From positions 1 to 16,490 of the forward strand of contig CABQBF010000050.1 of NCBI GenBank assembly GCA_902462325.1: a DNA stretch of 16,490 nucleotides, in the 5' to 3' direction. Position 1 is the stretch's first letter. Every line of letters starts with the position of its first letter. Both the position numbers and the translations under genes were made by a program. This document shows positions 6,159-12,569 of this stretch, piece by piece. A model generated the notes under the pieces. The model was not told the origin of the DNA. It did not search any database and was given only the letters and a program-made list of their open reading frames with translations. Source of the DNA: an uncultured Peptococcaceae bacterium (GTDB lineage: Bacteria > Bacillota > Peptococcia > Peptococcales > Peptococcaceae).

Positions 6159-6794
6159 TCAATTGCCTTCCACAATTTTATAGCTGATTTCACCGTCCGC
6201 AAGTACAGCCCGCCCGTTGGTCCATTCGATGATCTGGGCTTTAAAATTTGCTACATCGTCCTGCTCTACCCAAACATGCAAATGCACCAGTTCGTCATAA
6301 ACAATGTCTTTCGTATCATATTGGTTTAAACGCAATTGGTTCTGTAAAGCGCCCAGCATGGTGTAATCCACCGTAACAATGATAACTTGATATAACACCT
6401 TCGTGATAATTTTGGCGGCTTCTAAAGCAATTTTCGCGCCTCTGGTATAGGCCCGCACCAAACCGCCGGCGCCCAGCTTGATGCCGCCGAAATAACGGGT
6501 AACCACCACAGCCACATCCCGCAAGTCTTCTTTTTTCAGCACTTCCAGCACCGGCACGCCAGCAGTGCCCGACGGCTCGCCGTCATCGTTGCAGCGCTGG
6601 ATCTCGTTATGCTCGCCCAGCACATAGGCCGGCACATTATGGGTGGCGTTCCGATGTTTTTTCTTGATTTCCTGTATAAAAGCCAGCGCTTCTTCTTCAT
6701 TGCTGACCGGTTTTGCATAGCCAATGAAGGTAGATTTTTCTATAACAATTTCTGCCTGGCCCAACTGCTCTACGGTTCGATAGGTTTTCAGCAT
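6159..6794 (-). CDS. yigZ: YigZ/IMPACT-family protein (UPF0029 plus DUF1949)
   Basis: This is a 211-residue soluble protein. The UPF0029 (Impact N) domain occupies about residues 15-125, with the signature DDGEPSGTAGVP (70-81) and VVVTRYFGGIKLGAGGLVRA (97-116). The remaining C-terminal part corresponds to DUF1949, a ferredoxin-like module. The length is typical for bacterial YigZ/YvyE. The biochemical role of the bacterial proteins is not firmly known; the eukaryotic homologue IMPACT regulates the Gcn2 kinase through Gcn1. The start at 6794 is fixed by GGAGG 5 nt upstream. It is a single-gene unit with its own promoter (6866-6894), a dyad in the leader (6814-6839) and a terminator (6028-6057). 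Confidence 0.92.
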   Translation of the reverse strand: MLKTYRTVEQLGQAEIVIEKSTFIGYAKPVSNEEEALAFIQEIKKKHRNATHNVPAYVLGEHNEIQRCNDDGEPSGTAGVPVLEVLKKEDLRDVAVVVTRYFGGIKLGAGGLVRAYTRGAKIALEAAKIITKVLYQVIIVTVDYTMLGALQNQLRLNQYDTKDIVYDELVHLHVWVEQDDVANFKAQIIEWTNGRAVLADGEISYKIVEGN

Positions 6795-6813
6795 AAATTC
6801 CTCCGCTATGATA

Positions 6814-6839
6814 GACAGGCTGCATCATGCAGCATTGTC
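6814..6839. promoter_or_regulatory. dyad in the yigZ leader
   Basis: GCTGCAT-C-ATGCAGC (6819-6833) is flanked by GACA (6814-6817) and TGTC (6836-6839). It lies between the predicted start of transcription and the ribosome binding site of yigZ. It could be an operator or an mRNA 5' hairpin. Confidence 0.45.
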
Positions 6840-6865
6840 CACATTCCTCTGTTTGATTTACTGCT

Positions 6866-6894
6866 ATTTTAGCATACCGCCGCCGCTTCCTCAA
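6866..6894 (-). promoter_or_regulatory. promoter of yigZ
   Basis: On the minus strand: -35 TTGAGG (6894-6889), 17-bp spacer, -10 TAAAAT (6871-6866). The predicted start is near 6859, about 65 nt before the ATG. Confidence 0.6.
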
Positions 6895-7075
6895 TGCTTC
6901 TTTTGGCAGACGCGACTATTCGCTTGCATATCGCTTGCAAATCTCTTTTTATTTTATGCAGAGAAACTCCCTGTTTTCTTTTCGACATTTTATTTTGCTT
7001 TTTCGGCAGAAGATGCCTTTGTTTTCTTCTCAGCTACAGAATTCCACTATACAGAGAAAATTTTTCGCCCTTTCA

Positions 7076-7193
7076 TGTGGATTATCTTTCCCTAGTTTCT
7101 GTGGATAATGTGGATAACTCTGTGTATAACCCATAAATTGGCGCTTTTTTCTGTGCATATTTTGGTGGATTGTTTTCATAAAACTGTGTATAA
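7076..7193 (+). other. cluster of same-facing DnaA boxes
   Basis: Two perfect DnaA boxes TGTGGATAA abut each other (7100-7108 and 7109-7117). One-mismatch boxes follow or precede in the same orientation: TGTGGATTA (7076-7084), TGTGTATAA (7121-7129) and TGTGTATAA (7185-7193). A weaker TGTGCATAT lies at 7152-7160. The 6895-7376 stretch has no credible gene and becomes very AT-rich toward the thioredoxin promoter. It also holds a doubled TCGCTTGCA word (6920-6928, 6931-6939). It resembles an origin or a DnaA-controlled or titration locus; gene polarity and lack of dnaA nearby leave this open. Confidence 0.7.
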
Positions 7194-7304
7194 GCAACAA
7201 TACCGTTTTGAGACTCTTCTCAATGTTGTGTTTCACTGTCAAATCATAAAATTTCAGAACAAAATATTTTTCATGAATTTTTTTGCAAAATACAAAAAAG
7301 ATAT

Positions 7305-7346
7305 TTGTCAAATGTACTAATTTACAGTACAATATAATTATCATAA
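7305..7346 (+). promoter_or_regulatory. thioredoxin-like gene promoter with PerR-like box
   Basis: A -35 TTGTCA (7305-7310), 17-bp spacer and -10 TACAAT (7328-7333) are clear. ATATAATTATCATAA (7332-7346) matches the PerR consensus TTATAATNATTATAA at 12 of 14 defined positions and would overlap the transcription start. A separate dyad TGTACT (7313-7318) / AGTACA (7326-7331) sits in the spacer. The promoter is well supported; the regulator identity is inference. Confidence 0.6.
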
Positions 7347-7376
7347 TAAAAATTTAGACTATTGGAGTGATAACTT

Positions 7377-7751
7377 ATGAATAACTTACCTCAGATTACT
7401 GCAGAACAGTTTGAACAGATTACCAAAGAAAACAAGGAAACCTGTATTGTGGTATTCTCCAAAGAAACCTGTTCTGTCTGCAAACAGTTAGCGCCCATTG
7501 CGGAAAAAATGGCCGCCCAATTTGAAGGGCAGGTAAATTTCTACGGCATGGACGTTAAAACACCTGACGGTCTGGCTACGTTCAAATCCTTGCAGTTGAT
7601 GGGCGTGCCCCAGTCTGTTTTCTTCCTGAACGGCGAAATGAAACAATCGCTGCCAGGCGCGTTGAGCGAATCTATTTTCAAAAAAGAAATCAACGACATG
7701 ATTAATCCGAAAAAAGGATTGCTGGGCAAATTAAAAGGACTGTTCAAATAA
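7377..7751 (+). CDS. thioredoxin-like protein with CxxC motif
   Basis: This 124-residue cytoplasmic protein has a thioredoxin fold. The redox motif is C32-S-V-C35 in FSKETCSVCKQLAPIAEKMA, so it is not the WCGPC of classical thioredoxin. The cis-proline loop GVPQSVFFLNGE lies near residues 75-86. The C-terminus adds a basic tail (KKGLLGKLKGLFK) that could be an amphipathic helix. It probably reduces protein disulfides or serves a peroxide-detoxifying partner; no thioredoxin reductase or peroxidase is adjacent. ATG 7377 has TTGGAGTGA upstream. It is monocistronic, with its own promoter (7305-7333) and a strong terminator (7778-7833). Confidence 0.85.
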   Translation: MNNLPQITAEQFEQITKENKETCIVVFSKETCSVCKQLAPIAEKMAAQFEGQVNFYGMDVKTPDGLATFKSLQLMGVPQSVFFLNGEMKQSLPGALSESIFKKEINDMINPKKGLLGKLKGLFK

Positions 7752-7777
7752 TTTGTGTTGTTCTATACGCTTTGATG

Positions 7778-7833
7778 AAAGAGACTGCCGATTGGGCGGA
7801 AAACGCACCCCAATCCGGCAGTCTCTTTATTAT
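7778..7833. terminator. terminator between the thioredoxin-like gene and bofA (convergent)
   Basis: A long stem, AGAGACTGCCGATTGGG pairing with CCCAATCCGGCAGTCTCT (one bulge), is followed by TTTATTATT on the plus strand. It lies between two convergent genes and may also stop minus-strand transcription from bofA, though the minus-side T-run is poor. Confidence 0.8.
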
Positions 7834-7911
7834 TGTCCACTTTGTTGTCCGCCATGTTCGCTTTGCAGAGAACCTGTCCCCATTTTCCAGCGGGCTCGCT
7901 GCATAAAAAAG

Positions 7912-8184
7912 CTACACCAACAGAAAATATAATACAGAAATCAGCAGCAAACCCGGCAATCCTAAAACGGCCATCAACAGCACCGTTACAAGATTAATCG
8001 GCAAATGGATGCCCCAGTATTCGCCGATGATACTGATAAAGCACAAAATCACCACAGACAACACCGAATTCATCAACAGCTTCAGCATCATCTGTACCGG
8101 CGCTGTGGCCAGACGGGCAATGAGAAATATCAAAGCCACTGCAAAAAAGACAAATAAAACGGTTTCCATCTGGATATGCGGCAT
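7912..8184 (-). CDS. bofA: BofA-family membrane protein (pro-sigma-K processing inhibitor family)
   Basis: This 90-residue protein has three hydrophobic stretches. The family signature is visible toward the C-terminus: a KLLMNSVLSVVILCFISIIG helix, then the HLPINLVTVLLMAVLGLPG segment, where BofA proteins typically have (I)PINxxTxxxxGxLGxPG. In B. subtilis BofA inhibits the SpoIVFB protease that activates sigma-K, but many non-sporulating Bacillota also carry it. The start at 8184 is set by GAGGGGG 7 nt upstream. It lies 60 bp downstream of the DUF2508 gene, the same gene order as yaaL-bofA in B. subtilis, though recR is not upstream here. A sporulation role cannot be claimed from this window. 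Confidence 0.85.
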   Translation of the reverse strand: MPHIQMETVLFVFFAVALIFLIARLATAPVQMMLKLLMNSVLSVVILCFISIIGEYWGIHLPINLVTVLLMAVLGLPGLLLISVLYFLLV

Positions 8185-8244
8185 AACACGTCCCCCTCAG
8201 CATCATATTCTGTTTTATCCTATGCCGTGGGCTTTCTGATTATG

Positions 8245-8439
8245 TCAACGAATTGGAATATTTTCACAACTAAGCGATTCGCTTTTGGCTAAGCGCAATA
8301 AATATTCATACCGCCGCTCTGCCGCCATCACCTGATAAATCACCGCGTCAATCAGCGCTGGGTCGCTGACTTCGTTATACACGCTCTGCGCGTTGCGCCA
8401 TTGGTTTTTGGCTTCTTCCAGCTCTAAAGCCAAATCCAT
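8245..8439 (-). CDS. yaaL: DUF2508 (YaaL-like) small protein
   Basis: This 64-residue soluble helical protein contains EEAKNQWRNAQSVYNEVSDP and AVIYQVMAAERRYEYLLRLA, which matches the DUF2508/YaaL pattern (E-A-x3-W-x-A-x3-F-N-x-V-x-D-P, then A-x-x-R-Y-x-Y-L-L). Its function is unknown; in Bacillota it normally sits between recR and bofA. I chose ATG 8439 because GGAGGTGG lies 5 nt upstream. Longer in-frame starts (8454, 8661) would run back toward or into the carboxypeptidase gene and lack good sites. It probably shares a transcript with bofA. The 83 bp between the carboxypeptidase stop and this start contain no strong promoter, so read-through from that gene is possible. Confidence 0.82.
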   Translation of the reverse strand: MDLALELEEAKNQWRNAQSVYNEVSDPALIDAVIYQVMAAERRYEYLLRLAKSESLSCENIPIR

Positions 8440-8522
8440 CCCAACCACCTCCATACTCAGATAAAAAGTGCAAGCCTCTTTTCCTATAGTATGTACCGCT
8501 TGGGCAAAAAATAATCGTTTTC

Positions 8523-9500
8523 TCAAAATTGGGCGCCAAGCTGCCGGTAAACCTGTAGCGCATCCAGCACATGATAGGGCTCTGTGGTGTGATTGCCGTC
8601 GGCTCGTGCCGTAACCAACAGATACTCCGCTCCGTTTATATTGGCCAATGTAGCCAGGCAAAGGCCAGCCTTTTCGGTATATCCTGTCTTTCCGCCAAGG
8701 ATAACGCCGCTAGAACAGTCCAACTGTTCTAAAAGCCCGAATAGACTGCTCTGCATGGTAAAGCCATCGGGATGACAGTTGGTAGCAGGCACCACGTAAC
8801 GACTGCAGGTGAATACGGTGCGGAAAGTTTCATTTTGCAGCGCATAGCGCAGCAAAATTGATAAATCTTTTACCGTTGTATACTGCTTATCGTCATGCAG
8901 GCCGGTGCTATTGGTAAACTGGGTCTTCTCCATGCCTAACGCCTGCACCTTTTCATTCATCAACGCCACAAACTGCTGCTCAGAGCCGCTGATAGCTATA
9001 GCGCCAGCCACGCAGCACTCGGCGCCGGAGGGCAGCAGCATGCCGTAGAGCAAATCCTGCAGCCGCGCTTGCTCACCGGACTGAAAGCCCGCCAGCGACG
9101 CATTTTCTGCGCGAAGCGTTTGCAGCAATCCATCGGGCACGGTAACGGTTGTCTGTAAATCCTCGGCATGTTCTATGACCACCAACGCCGTCATCATTTT
9201 TGTCAGCGAAGCCGGATAAATGATTTCTTCACTGTTGCGCTCCGCCAGAATGCGACCGGACGCGCCATCCAGCAAAATGGCATTTGCACTGTGTAACTGC
9301 GTTAAGTCAAGGGGAATTTGCTGCACCTCATGCAATCCGATACGCTCGGTAAAAAACGAAAAAACCGGCCGCGAGGTTTGCAGCAAGGTTTCTACGCCCC
9401 AGCTTCCCACCGCTAAACACGCCAGCAGAAACAACAACGTCACTGTAAACCGCACCGGTCGCAGACGATAGCGGTAACGCTTTTTCTTACGGTTCTTCAA
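8523..9500 (-). CDS. PBP-type D-alanyl-D-alanine carboxypeptidase (DacA/VanY-D-like)
   Basis: This 325-residue serine D,D-carboxypeptidase removes the terminal D-Ala of peptidoglycan stem peptides outside the membrane. Catalytic motifs: S98-L-T-K101 (YPASLTKMM), a second motif S158-G-A where most family members have S-x-N, and K271-T-G273 (GGKTGYTEKAGL). A basic start then one hydrophobic segment (about residues 16-34) gives a signal peptide or N-terminal anchor. The protein ends soon after the catalytic domain, so the PBP5 C-terminal domain and its amphipathic anchor are absent. I chose TTG 9500, with AAGGAAGAAGGG upstream, over GTG 9551, which lacks a site. It follows the vanS-like gene but has its own promoter with a box shared with the vanR promoter, linking it to that regulator. 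Confidence 0.85.
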   Translation of the reverse strand: MKNRKKKRYRYRLRPVRFTVTLLFLLACLAVGSWGVETLLQTSRPVFSFFTERIGLHEVQQIPLDLTQLHSANAILLDGASGRILAERNSEEIIYPASLTKMMTALVVIEHAEDLQTTVTVPDGLLQTLRAENASLAGFQSGEQARLQDLLYGMLLPSGAECCVAGAIAISGSEQQFVALMNEKVQALGMEKTQFTNSTGLHDDKQYTTVKDLSILLRYALQNETFRTVFTCSRYVVPATNCHPDGFTMQSSLFGLLEQLDCSSGVILGGKTGYTEKAGLCLATLANINGAEYLLVTARADGNHTTEPYHVLDALQVYRQLGAQF

Positions 9501-9580
9501 ACTTTTCCCTTCTTCCTTGCAATTGCTCCTTGTAATTGAACAATGAAACACGCTGCCGGTAAAAAACTCCTATCGGCTTT

Positions 9581-9645
9581 ATTGTAACCAACAGGAGCGT
9601 CTTATGTTTTAATATTTACCGTGGAAATTCTTAAGATTTTCTAAA
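9581..9645 (-). promoter_or_regulatory. carboxypeptidase promoter with candidate VanR-type box
   Basis: The minus-strand -10 is TACAAT (9586-9581); the -35 position reads AAACAT, which is not a match. A box TTTAGAAAATCTTAA (9645-9631) ends 44 bp upstream of the -10. A near-identical box precedes the vanR-like gene at the same distance. TTTA and TTAA are 11 bp apart within the box, the spacing usual for OmpR/PhoB-type direct repeats. A further TAAATATT follows 12 bp after the box. Confidence 0.55.
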
Positions 9646-9665
9646 TTTTATCGTTTCTCTGCATA

Positions 9666-10811
9666 CTATAGGGGCAGCGTTACCACAAAGCTTGTCCATT
9701 CATTTTCGCTGCTGGCTGTAATCGCGCCGCCATGCAGTTGGACAATCTCTCTGGCAATGGCCAATCCCAAGCCGGCGCCGCCGGTGTTGGTCGCGCGAGC
9801 GTCGTCCAGCCGAAAGAATTTATCAAAAATAGATTGCAGCTTTTGCGGCGGTATGGTCTTACCATGATTGCCAATCACAATTTGAGCTTCCTGCGCCATT
9901 TGTGATACCGTCACGGTGATTTCTGTATCGGCATAGCTGTAAGCGATGGCATTTTTCAGAATATTGTTGAACACCCGCGCCAACTTTTCGCCATCGCCGT
10001 AAACGGTCAGGTTTTCGTCACCGGAAAGTTTGATGGTATTGCCGTGCGCCTCCAACAGCGGATAAAATTCATCGCTCATCTGCACCAGCAGATAATATAA
10101 GTCCACACGTTCTTTTTCCAAAATAATCTGCTGTAGATTATACCGGGTAATTTCAAAAAACTCGTTAATCAATTTTTCTAACCGGTTGGCTTTCGTAAGC
10201 GCGATATGCACATATTTGCCCTTTTGCGCCGCAGGCATATCCGGCGCTTCGTCCAGCAGCGTCAAATAACCGATGACCGACGTCAGCGGCGTTTTCAAAT
10301 CGTGGGCTAGATAGGTAATCAAATCATTTTTACGGGTGGCCTCTTCTTTCAGCATTTGCTCGTGACGCTGCATGTTGGATTTCAGCTCCGCCATCTGGCT
10401 GGAAATCTCCGCATATTCCTTGGGAAAAACTCTGGCTGCGGCGACGTCCTCAGTCATATAGCTGCGCATCATATCGCTGATTTCCGTCACTGCACTGCGC
10501 AGTTGCTTGCGGCTGTAATAGCAGGATACGCCATACACCACGGCCAGCCAAAATAACGTGCTGAAAATCAACAGCCATAATAACAAAATCTTCACACTGG
10601 GCCAATAGGGCTGCCAAATATAAACTTCTGTGCCATCAGCCCTATCCACAGGGTGCAACTGCATATAATTTTCGCTAAACCAATTTACAAAAGCACCGTT
10701 CCACACATGATCCAGCAAATAATACAGCGTCATGCAAATGCCGATTACAAATACCAGCACCAACAGCCCTTGCCCTATCAGTTTTCGTTTAGTTCTCAAT
10801 TTTATAGCCAC
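9666..10811 (-). CDS. vanS: VanS-like sensor histidine kinase
   Basis: This 381-residue membrane kinase has membrane segments at about 12-34 and 74-98 enclosing a short extracytoplasmic loop, then a helical linker, a HisKA domain with the phospho-acceptor H170 (YLAHDLKTPLTSVIGYL), an N-box (NNILKNA, 282-288) and a GGAGLGLAIA G2 box (344-353). The LLDEAPDMP and NEFFEITRYNLQ stretches are strikingly close to VanS of enterococcal vanA clusters as I recall them. The G1/D-box is degenerate (IGNHGKTIPP), as in other VanS proteins. The GTG start at 10811 overlaps the regulator gene by 23 nt, so the two are coupled. The sensor loop is short, so the ligand cannot be predicted; a cell-wall signal is likely. 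The symbol reflects similarity, not proven resistance. Confidence 0.88.
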   Translation of the reverse strand: MAIKLRTKRKLIGQGLLVLVFVIGICMTLYYLLDHVWNGAFVNWFSENYMQLHPVDRADGTEVYIWQPYWPSVKILLLWLLIFSTLFWLAVVYGVSCYYSRKQLRSAVTEISDMMRSYMTEDVAAARVFPKEYAEISSQMAELKSNMQRHEQMLKEEATRKNDLITYLAHDLKTPLTSVIGYLTLLDEAPDMPAAQKGKYVHIALTKANRLEKLINEFFEITRYNLQQIILEKERVDLYYLLVQMSDEFYPLLEAHGNTIKLSGDENLTVYGDGEKLARVFNNILKNAIAYSYADTEITVTVSQMAQEAQIVIGNHGKTIPPQKLQSIFDKFFRLDDARATNTGGAGLGLAIAREIVQLHGGAITASSENEWTSFVVTLPL

Positions 10812-11484
10812 ATCCCCACACCGTTTTTATATATTTCGGATTTTCCGACGAATCGCCCAATTTTTCCCGCAGATGCCGGATATGCACCGTGATGGTATTA
10901 TTGTTTTTGCTGAAGTATTCGTCGCCCCAAATCTGATGAAACAGCTCCTCCGCACTGACCACCTTGCCTTTTTGCTGACACAGTATGCGCAAAATTGAAA
11001 ATTCGGTGGGCGTCAGCGACAGCGGCTTCTCATTTAAGGTGCAGGCGTGGGTTTTAACGTTCATCACCAAACCGGCATGCACCAGCACCTCTTCATCTGC
11101 CTCAGGGCCGGTATTGTACCGTTTATAGCGCCGTAGTCGGGCTTTTACCCGCGCCACCAGCTCCAACGGCAAAAAGGGCTTGGTGATATAATCGTCGGCT
11201 CCCAGCGTGAAACCTGTAATTTTATCAATCTCCTCCACTTTGGCGGTCAGCATAAGAATGGGATAATTGTGCCGTTCCCGTATTTTCTGACAAATTTGAA
11301 AGCCGTTCATTTCCGGCAGCATCACATCTAAAATGGCCAAATCCAGCTTTTCCCGGGCAATACAATCCAACGCTTCTTTGGCGGTGTAGCACGGAAAAAC
11401 TGTGAAATTTTCATTTTTCAAGTATAAAGTCACTAAATCGGCAATTTCCCGTTCGTCATCTACAATCAAAATCTTTTCTGCCAT
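10789..11484 (-). CDS. vanR: VanR-like OmpR-family response regulator
   Basis: This 231-residue regulator has a receiver domain (about 1-120) with D9-D10, phospho-acceptor D53 (AILDVMLPEMNG), T80 and K102, and a winged-helix DNA-binding domain (about 135-230) containing SLTPTEFSILRILCQQKGKV and NNTITVHIRHLREKLG. The sequence from KILIVDDEREIADLV through YIKTVWGCGYKIEN is very close to VanR of enterococcal vanA clusters from memory. The start at 11484 has GGAGGGAGG 7 nt upstream. It probably activates its own promoter and the carboxypeptidase gene, since both carry the same upstream box. No vanH, vanA or vanX homologue follows, so it is more likely an intrinsic cell-envelope regulator than a resistance switch. 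Confidence 0.92.
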   Translation of the reverse strand: MAEKILIVDDEREIADLVTLYLKNENFTVFPCYTAKEALDCIAREKLDLAILDVMLPEMNGFQICQKIRERHNYPILMLTAKVEEIDKITGFTLGADDYITKPFLPLELVARVKARLRRYKRYNTGPEADEEVLVHAGLVMNVKTHACTLNEKPLSLTPTEFSILRILCQQKGKVVSAEELFHQIWGDEYFSKNNNTITVHIRHLREKLGDSSENPKYIKTVWGCGYKIEN

Positions 11485-11504
11485 GGTATAACCTCCCTCC
11501 GTTT

Positions 11505-11568
11505 ATTATAGCGGAAAAGTGGCCGACAATCTGAAAAATTTATGAATAAAAGATTAATATTTTCTTAA
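11505..11568 (-). promoter_or_regulatory. vanRS promoter with candidate autoregulatory box
   Basis: On the minus strand a perfect -10 TATAAT (11510-11505) has no recognisable -35. The box TTAAGAAAATATTAA (11568-11554) ends 43 bp upstream of the -10 and holds two TTAA words 11 bp apart. TAAATTTT follows 11 bp further on. The arrangement matches the carboxypeptidase promoter at 9581-9645. Confidence 0.6.
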
Positions 11569-11600
11569 GAGGTTTCACAGCCTGCCAGATTTCAATCATC

Positions 11601-11642
11601 AGTCTGTTTTTGCGCCAAGCATACCCTGCGCAAAAACAGACT
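11601..11642. terminator. perfect 15-bp hairpin after the UppS-like gene
   Basis: AGTCTGTTTTTGCGC (11601-11615) and its exact complement (11628-11642) are separated by 12 nt. It starts 7 nt after the UppS-like stop on the minus strand. There is no external T-run, so termination is likely but not certain. It separates that gene from the vanRS promoter. Confidence 0.6.
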
Positions 11643-11648
11643 GCTTGT

Positions 11649-12290
11649 TCAACCGCCCAGAGTAACGTCCTGCCTTTGATACCATTGCAGCGCGTCGTAA
11701 AAATCCTGAGGCTGAAAATCGGGCCAGAGCCGGTCTACCACAAAAAAATCCGAATAAACAGTCTGCACCGGCAAAAAGCCGGACAAACGGCGCATACCGC
11801 CCCAGCGAATAATCAAATCGATGCGGGAAACGTCGCAGGAACGCAATCCAGCGCGAATTTTGGCCCGTTCCCGCCCCGGCGCAGCCAAATCGGCCAAGTC
11901 CCACTCCCAGCCGTAGTTCACCAAAAAATTGACGCGAATGCCGCCGCCGTGTAAATCGGTGCGCGTTGTATATTGCCGCAGCGTCTGCGGAAAACTGGGA
12001 CCATCGGCATTGCCCACCACCAACAGCGACACCGGCTCGGCGGCAATCATCTCCACCGCCTTAGCGCAAGCCCTAGAAAAGGCTTGCACCTGCTCCGGCG
12101 GGCGGCCGCAATTATCGGTGGTGTACCCATAATAGGTAAGCTCCTGCACGCCAGCCTCCCGCGCCAAATGCAGCAAATCCAATCCCGGAGATAAACCGTA
12201 GGCATAGCCCTCCTGTTTGGCCAGACCGGCGTTTTTCGCCCATCGCCGATTGCCGTCAGGAATAATTCCAATATGTGCCGGTATTCTCAT
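11649..12290 (-). CDS. short UppS-family cis-prenyltransferase paralogue
   Basis: This 213-residue cytoplasmic protein of the undecaprenyl diphosphate synthase (cis-prenyltransferase) family carries the P-loop-like start HIGIIPDGNRRWAKNAG with catalytic Asp at D12. It also has a RPPEQVQAF segment where UppS has the N-W-x-R-P region, and LIIRWGGMRRLSGFLPVQ in place of the usual LxIRTxGExRxSNFLLWQ. Housekeeping UppS is about 245-260 residues; this one lacks some 35 residues and has lost the conserved T-x-G-E and S-N pairs of the C-terminal motif. It may make a shorter prenyl chain or have another role; its substrate cannot be told from sequence. ATG 12290 follows AGAAGGG by about 10 nt. No cdsA or rseP neighbours are seen, unlike canonical uppS. 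Confidence 0.8.
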   Translation of the reverse strand: MRIPAHIGIIPDGNRRWAKNAGLAKQEGYAYGLSPGLDLLHLAREAGVQELTYYGYTTDNCGRPPEQVQAFSRACAKAVEMIAAEPVSLLVVGNADGPSFPQTLRQYTTRTDLHGGGIRVNFLVNYGWEWDLADLAAPGRERAKIRAGLRSCDVSRIDLIIRWGGMRRLSGFLPVQTVYSDFFVVDRLWPDFQPQDFYDALQWYQRQDVTLGG

Positions 12291-12342
12291 ACGCTCACAT
12301 CCCTTCTAGCGTTAGTATGGAGAAAAACAGGAAAACTATGCA

Positions 12343-12388
12343 AAAAAGCCGTCAGCTTCACGCTTGTGCATGAACCTGACGGCTTTTT
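12343..12388. terminator. bidirectional terminator
   Basis: AAAAAGCCGTCAG (12343-12355) pairs with CTGACGGCTTTTT (12376-12388); an inner TTCA/TGAA pair extends the fold. A/T runs at both ends allow termination in either direction. It separates the UppS-like gene from the Fic region. Confidence 0.8.
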
Positions 12389-12490
12389 GTATTGACGGAG
12401 ATACTATACAATAAATTTCGCAAAGTCAATTTCAAAAAATAAACATGTTCTGTAGCCGTTTGGTAGAATAAAGTTACCACACAAAACTCA

Positions 12491-12530
12491 CCTTAGGAGG
12501 TATAGAACTATGTCTGATACTATGATATAG
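12491..12530 (+). other. orphan ribosome binding site and start codon with a 6-codon ORF
   Basis: CCTTAGGAGG (12491-12500) precedes ATG 12510 by 9 nt, an excellent translation start. It encodes only MSDTMI before TAG at 12528. In the +2 frame, GAT 12524 onward reads DIENLNALLELTLWNF without stop for 22 codons. This looks like the 5' end of a lost or frameshifted gene cut off by the Fic gene, or a leader peptide. A weak -10 (TAGAAT, 12464-12469) lies upstream. Confidence 0.4.
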
Positions 12531-12569
12531 AAAACCTAAACGCCTTGTTAGAACTAACACTTTGGAATT

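Noticed and set aside
7076..7376. Definite chromosomal origin oriC
   Set aside because: The DnaA boxes are convincing, but there are no origin genes, genes on the right read toward the site, and no clear DnaA-trio was seen; reported only as a DnaA-box cluster.
8440..8661. Longer N-terminal extension of the DUF2508 gene (start at 8661)
   Set aside because: It overlaps the carboxypeptidase gene in another frame, and the ribosome binding site and family length both point to ATG 8439.
8523..11484. Vancomycin resistance gene cluster
   Set aside because: Only VanR/VanS-like and carboxypeptidase genes are present. No dehydrogenase, D-Ala-D-Lac/D-Ser ligase or VanX-type dipeptidase is in the window, so resistance cannot be claimed.
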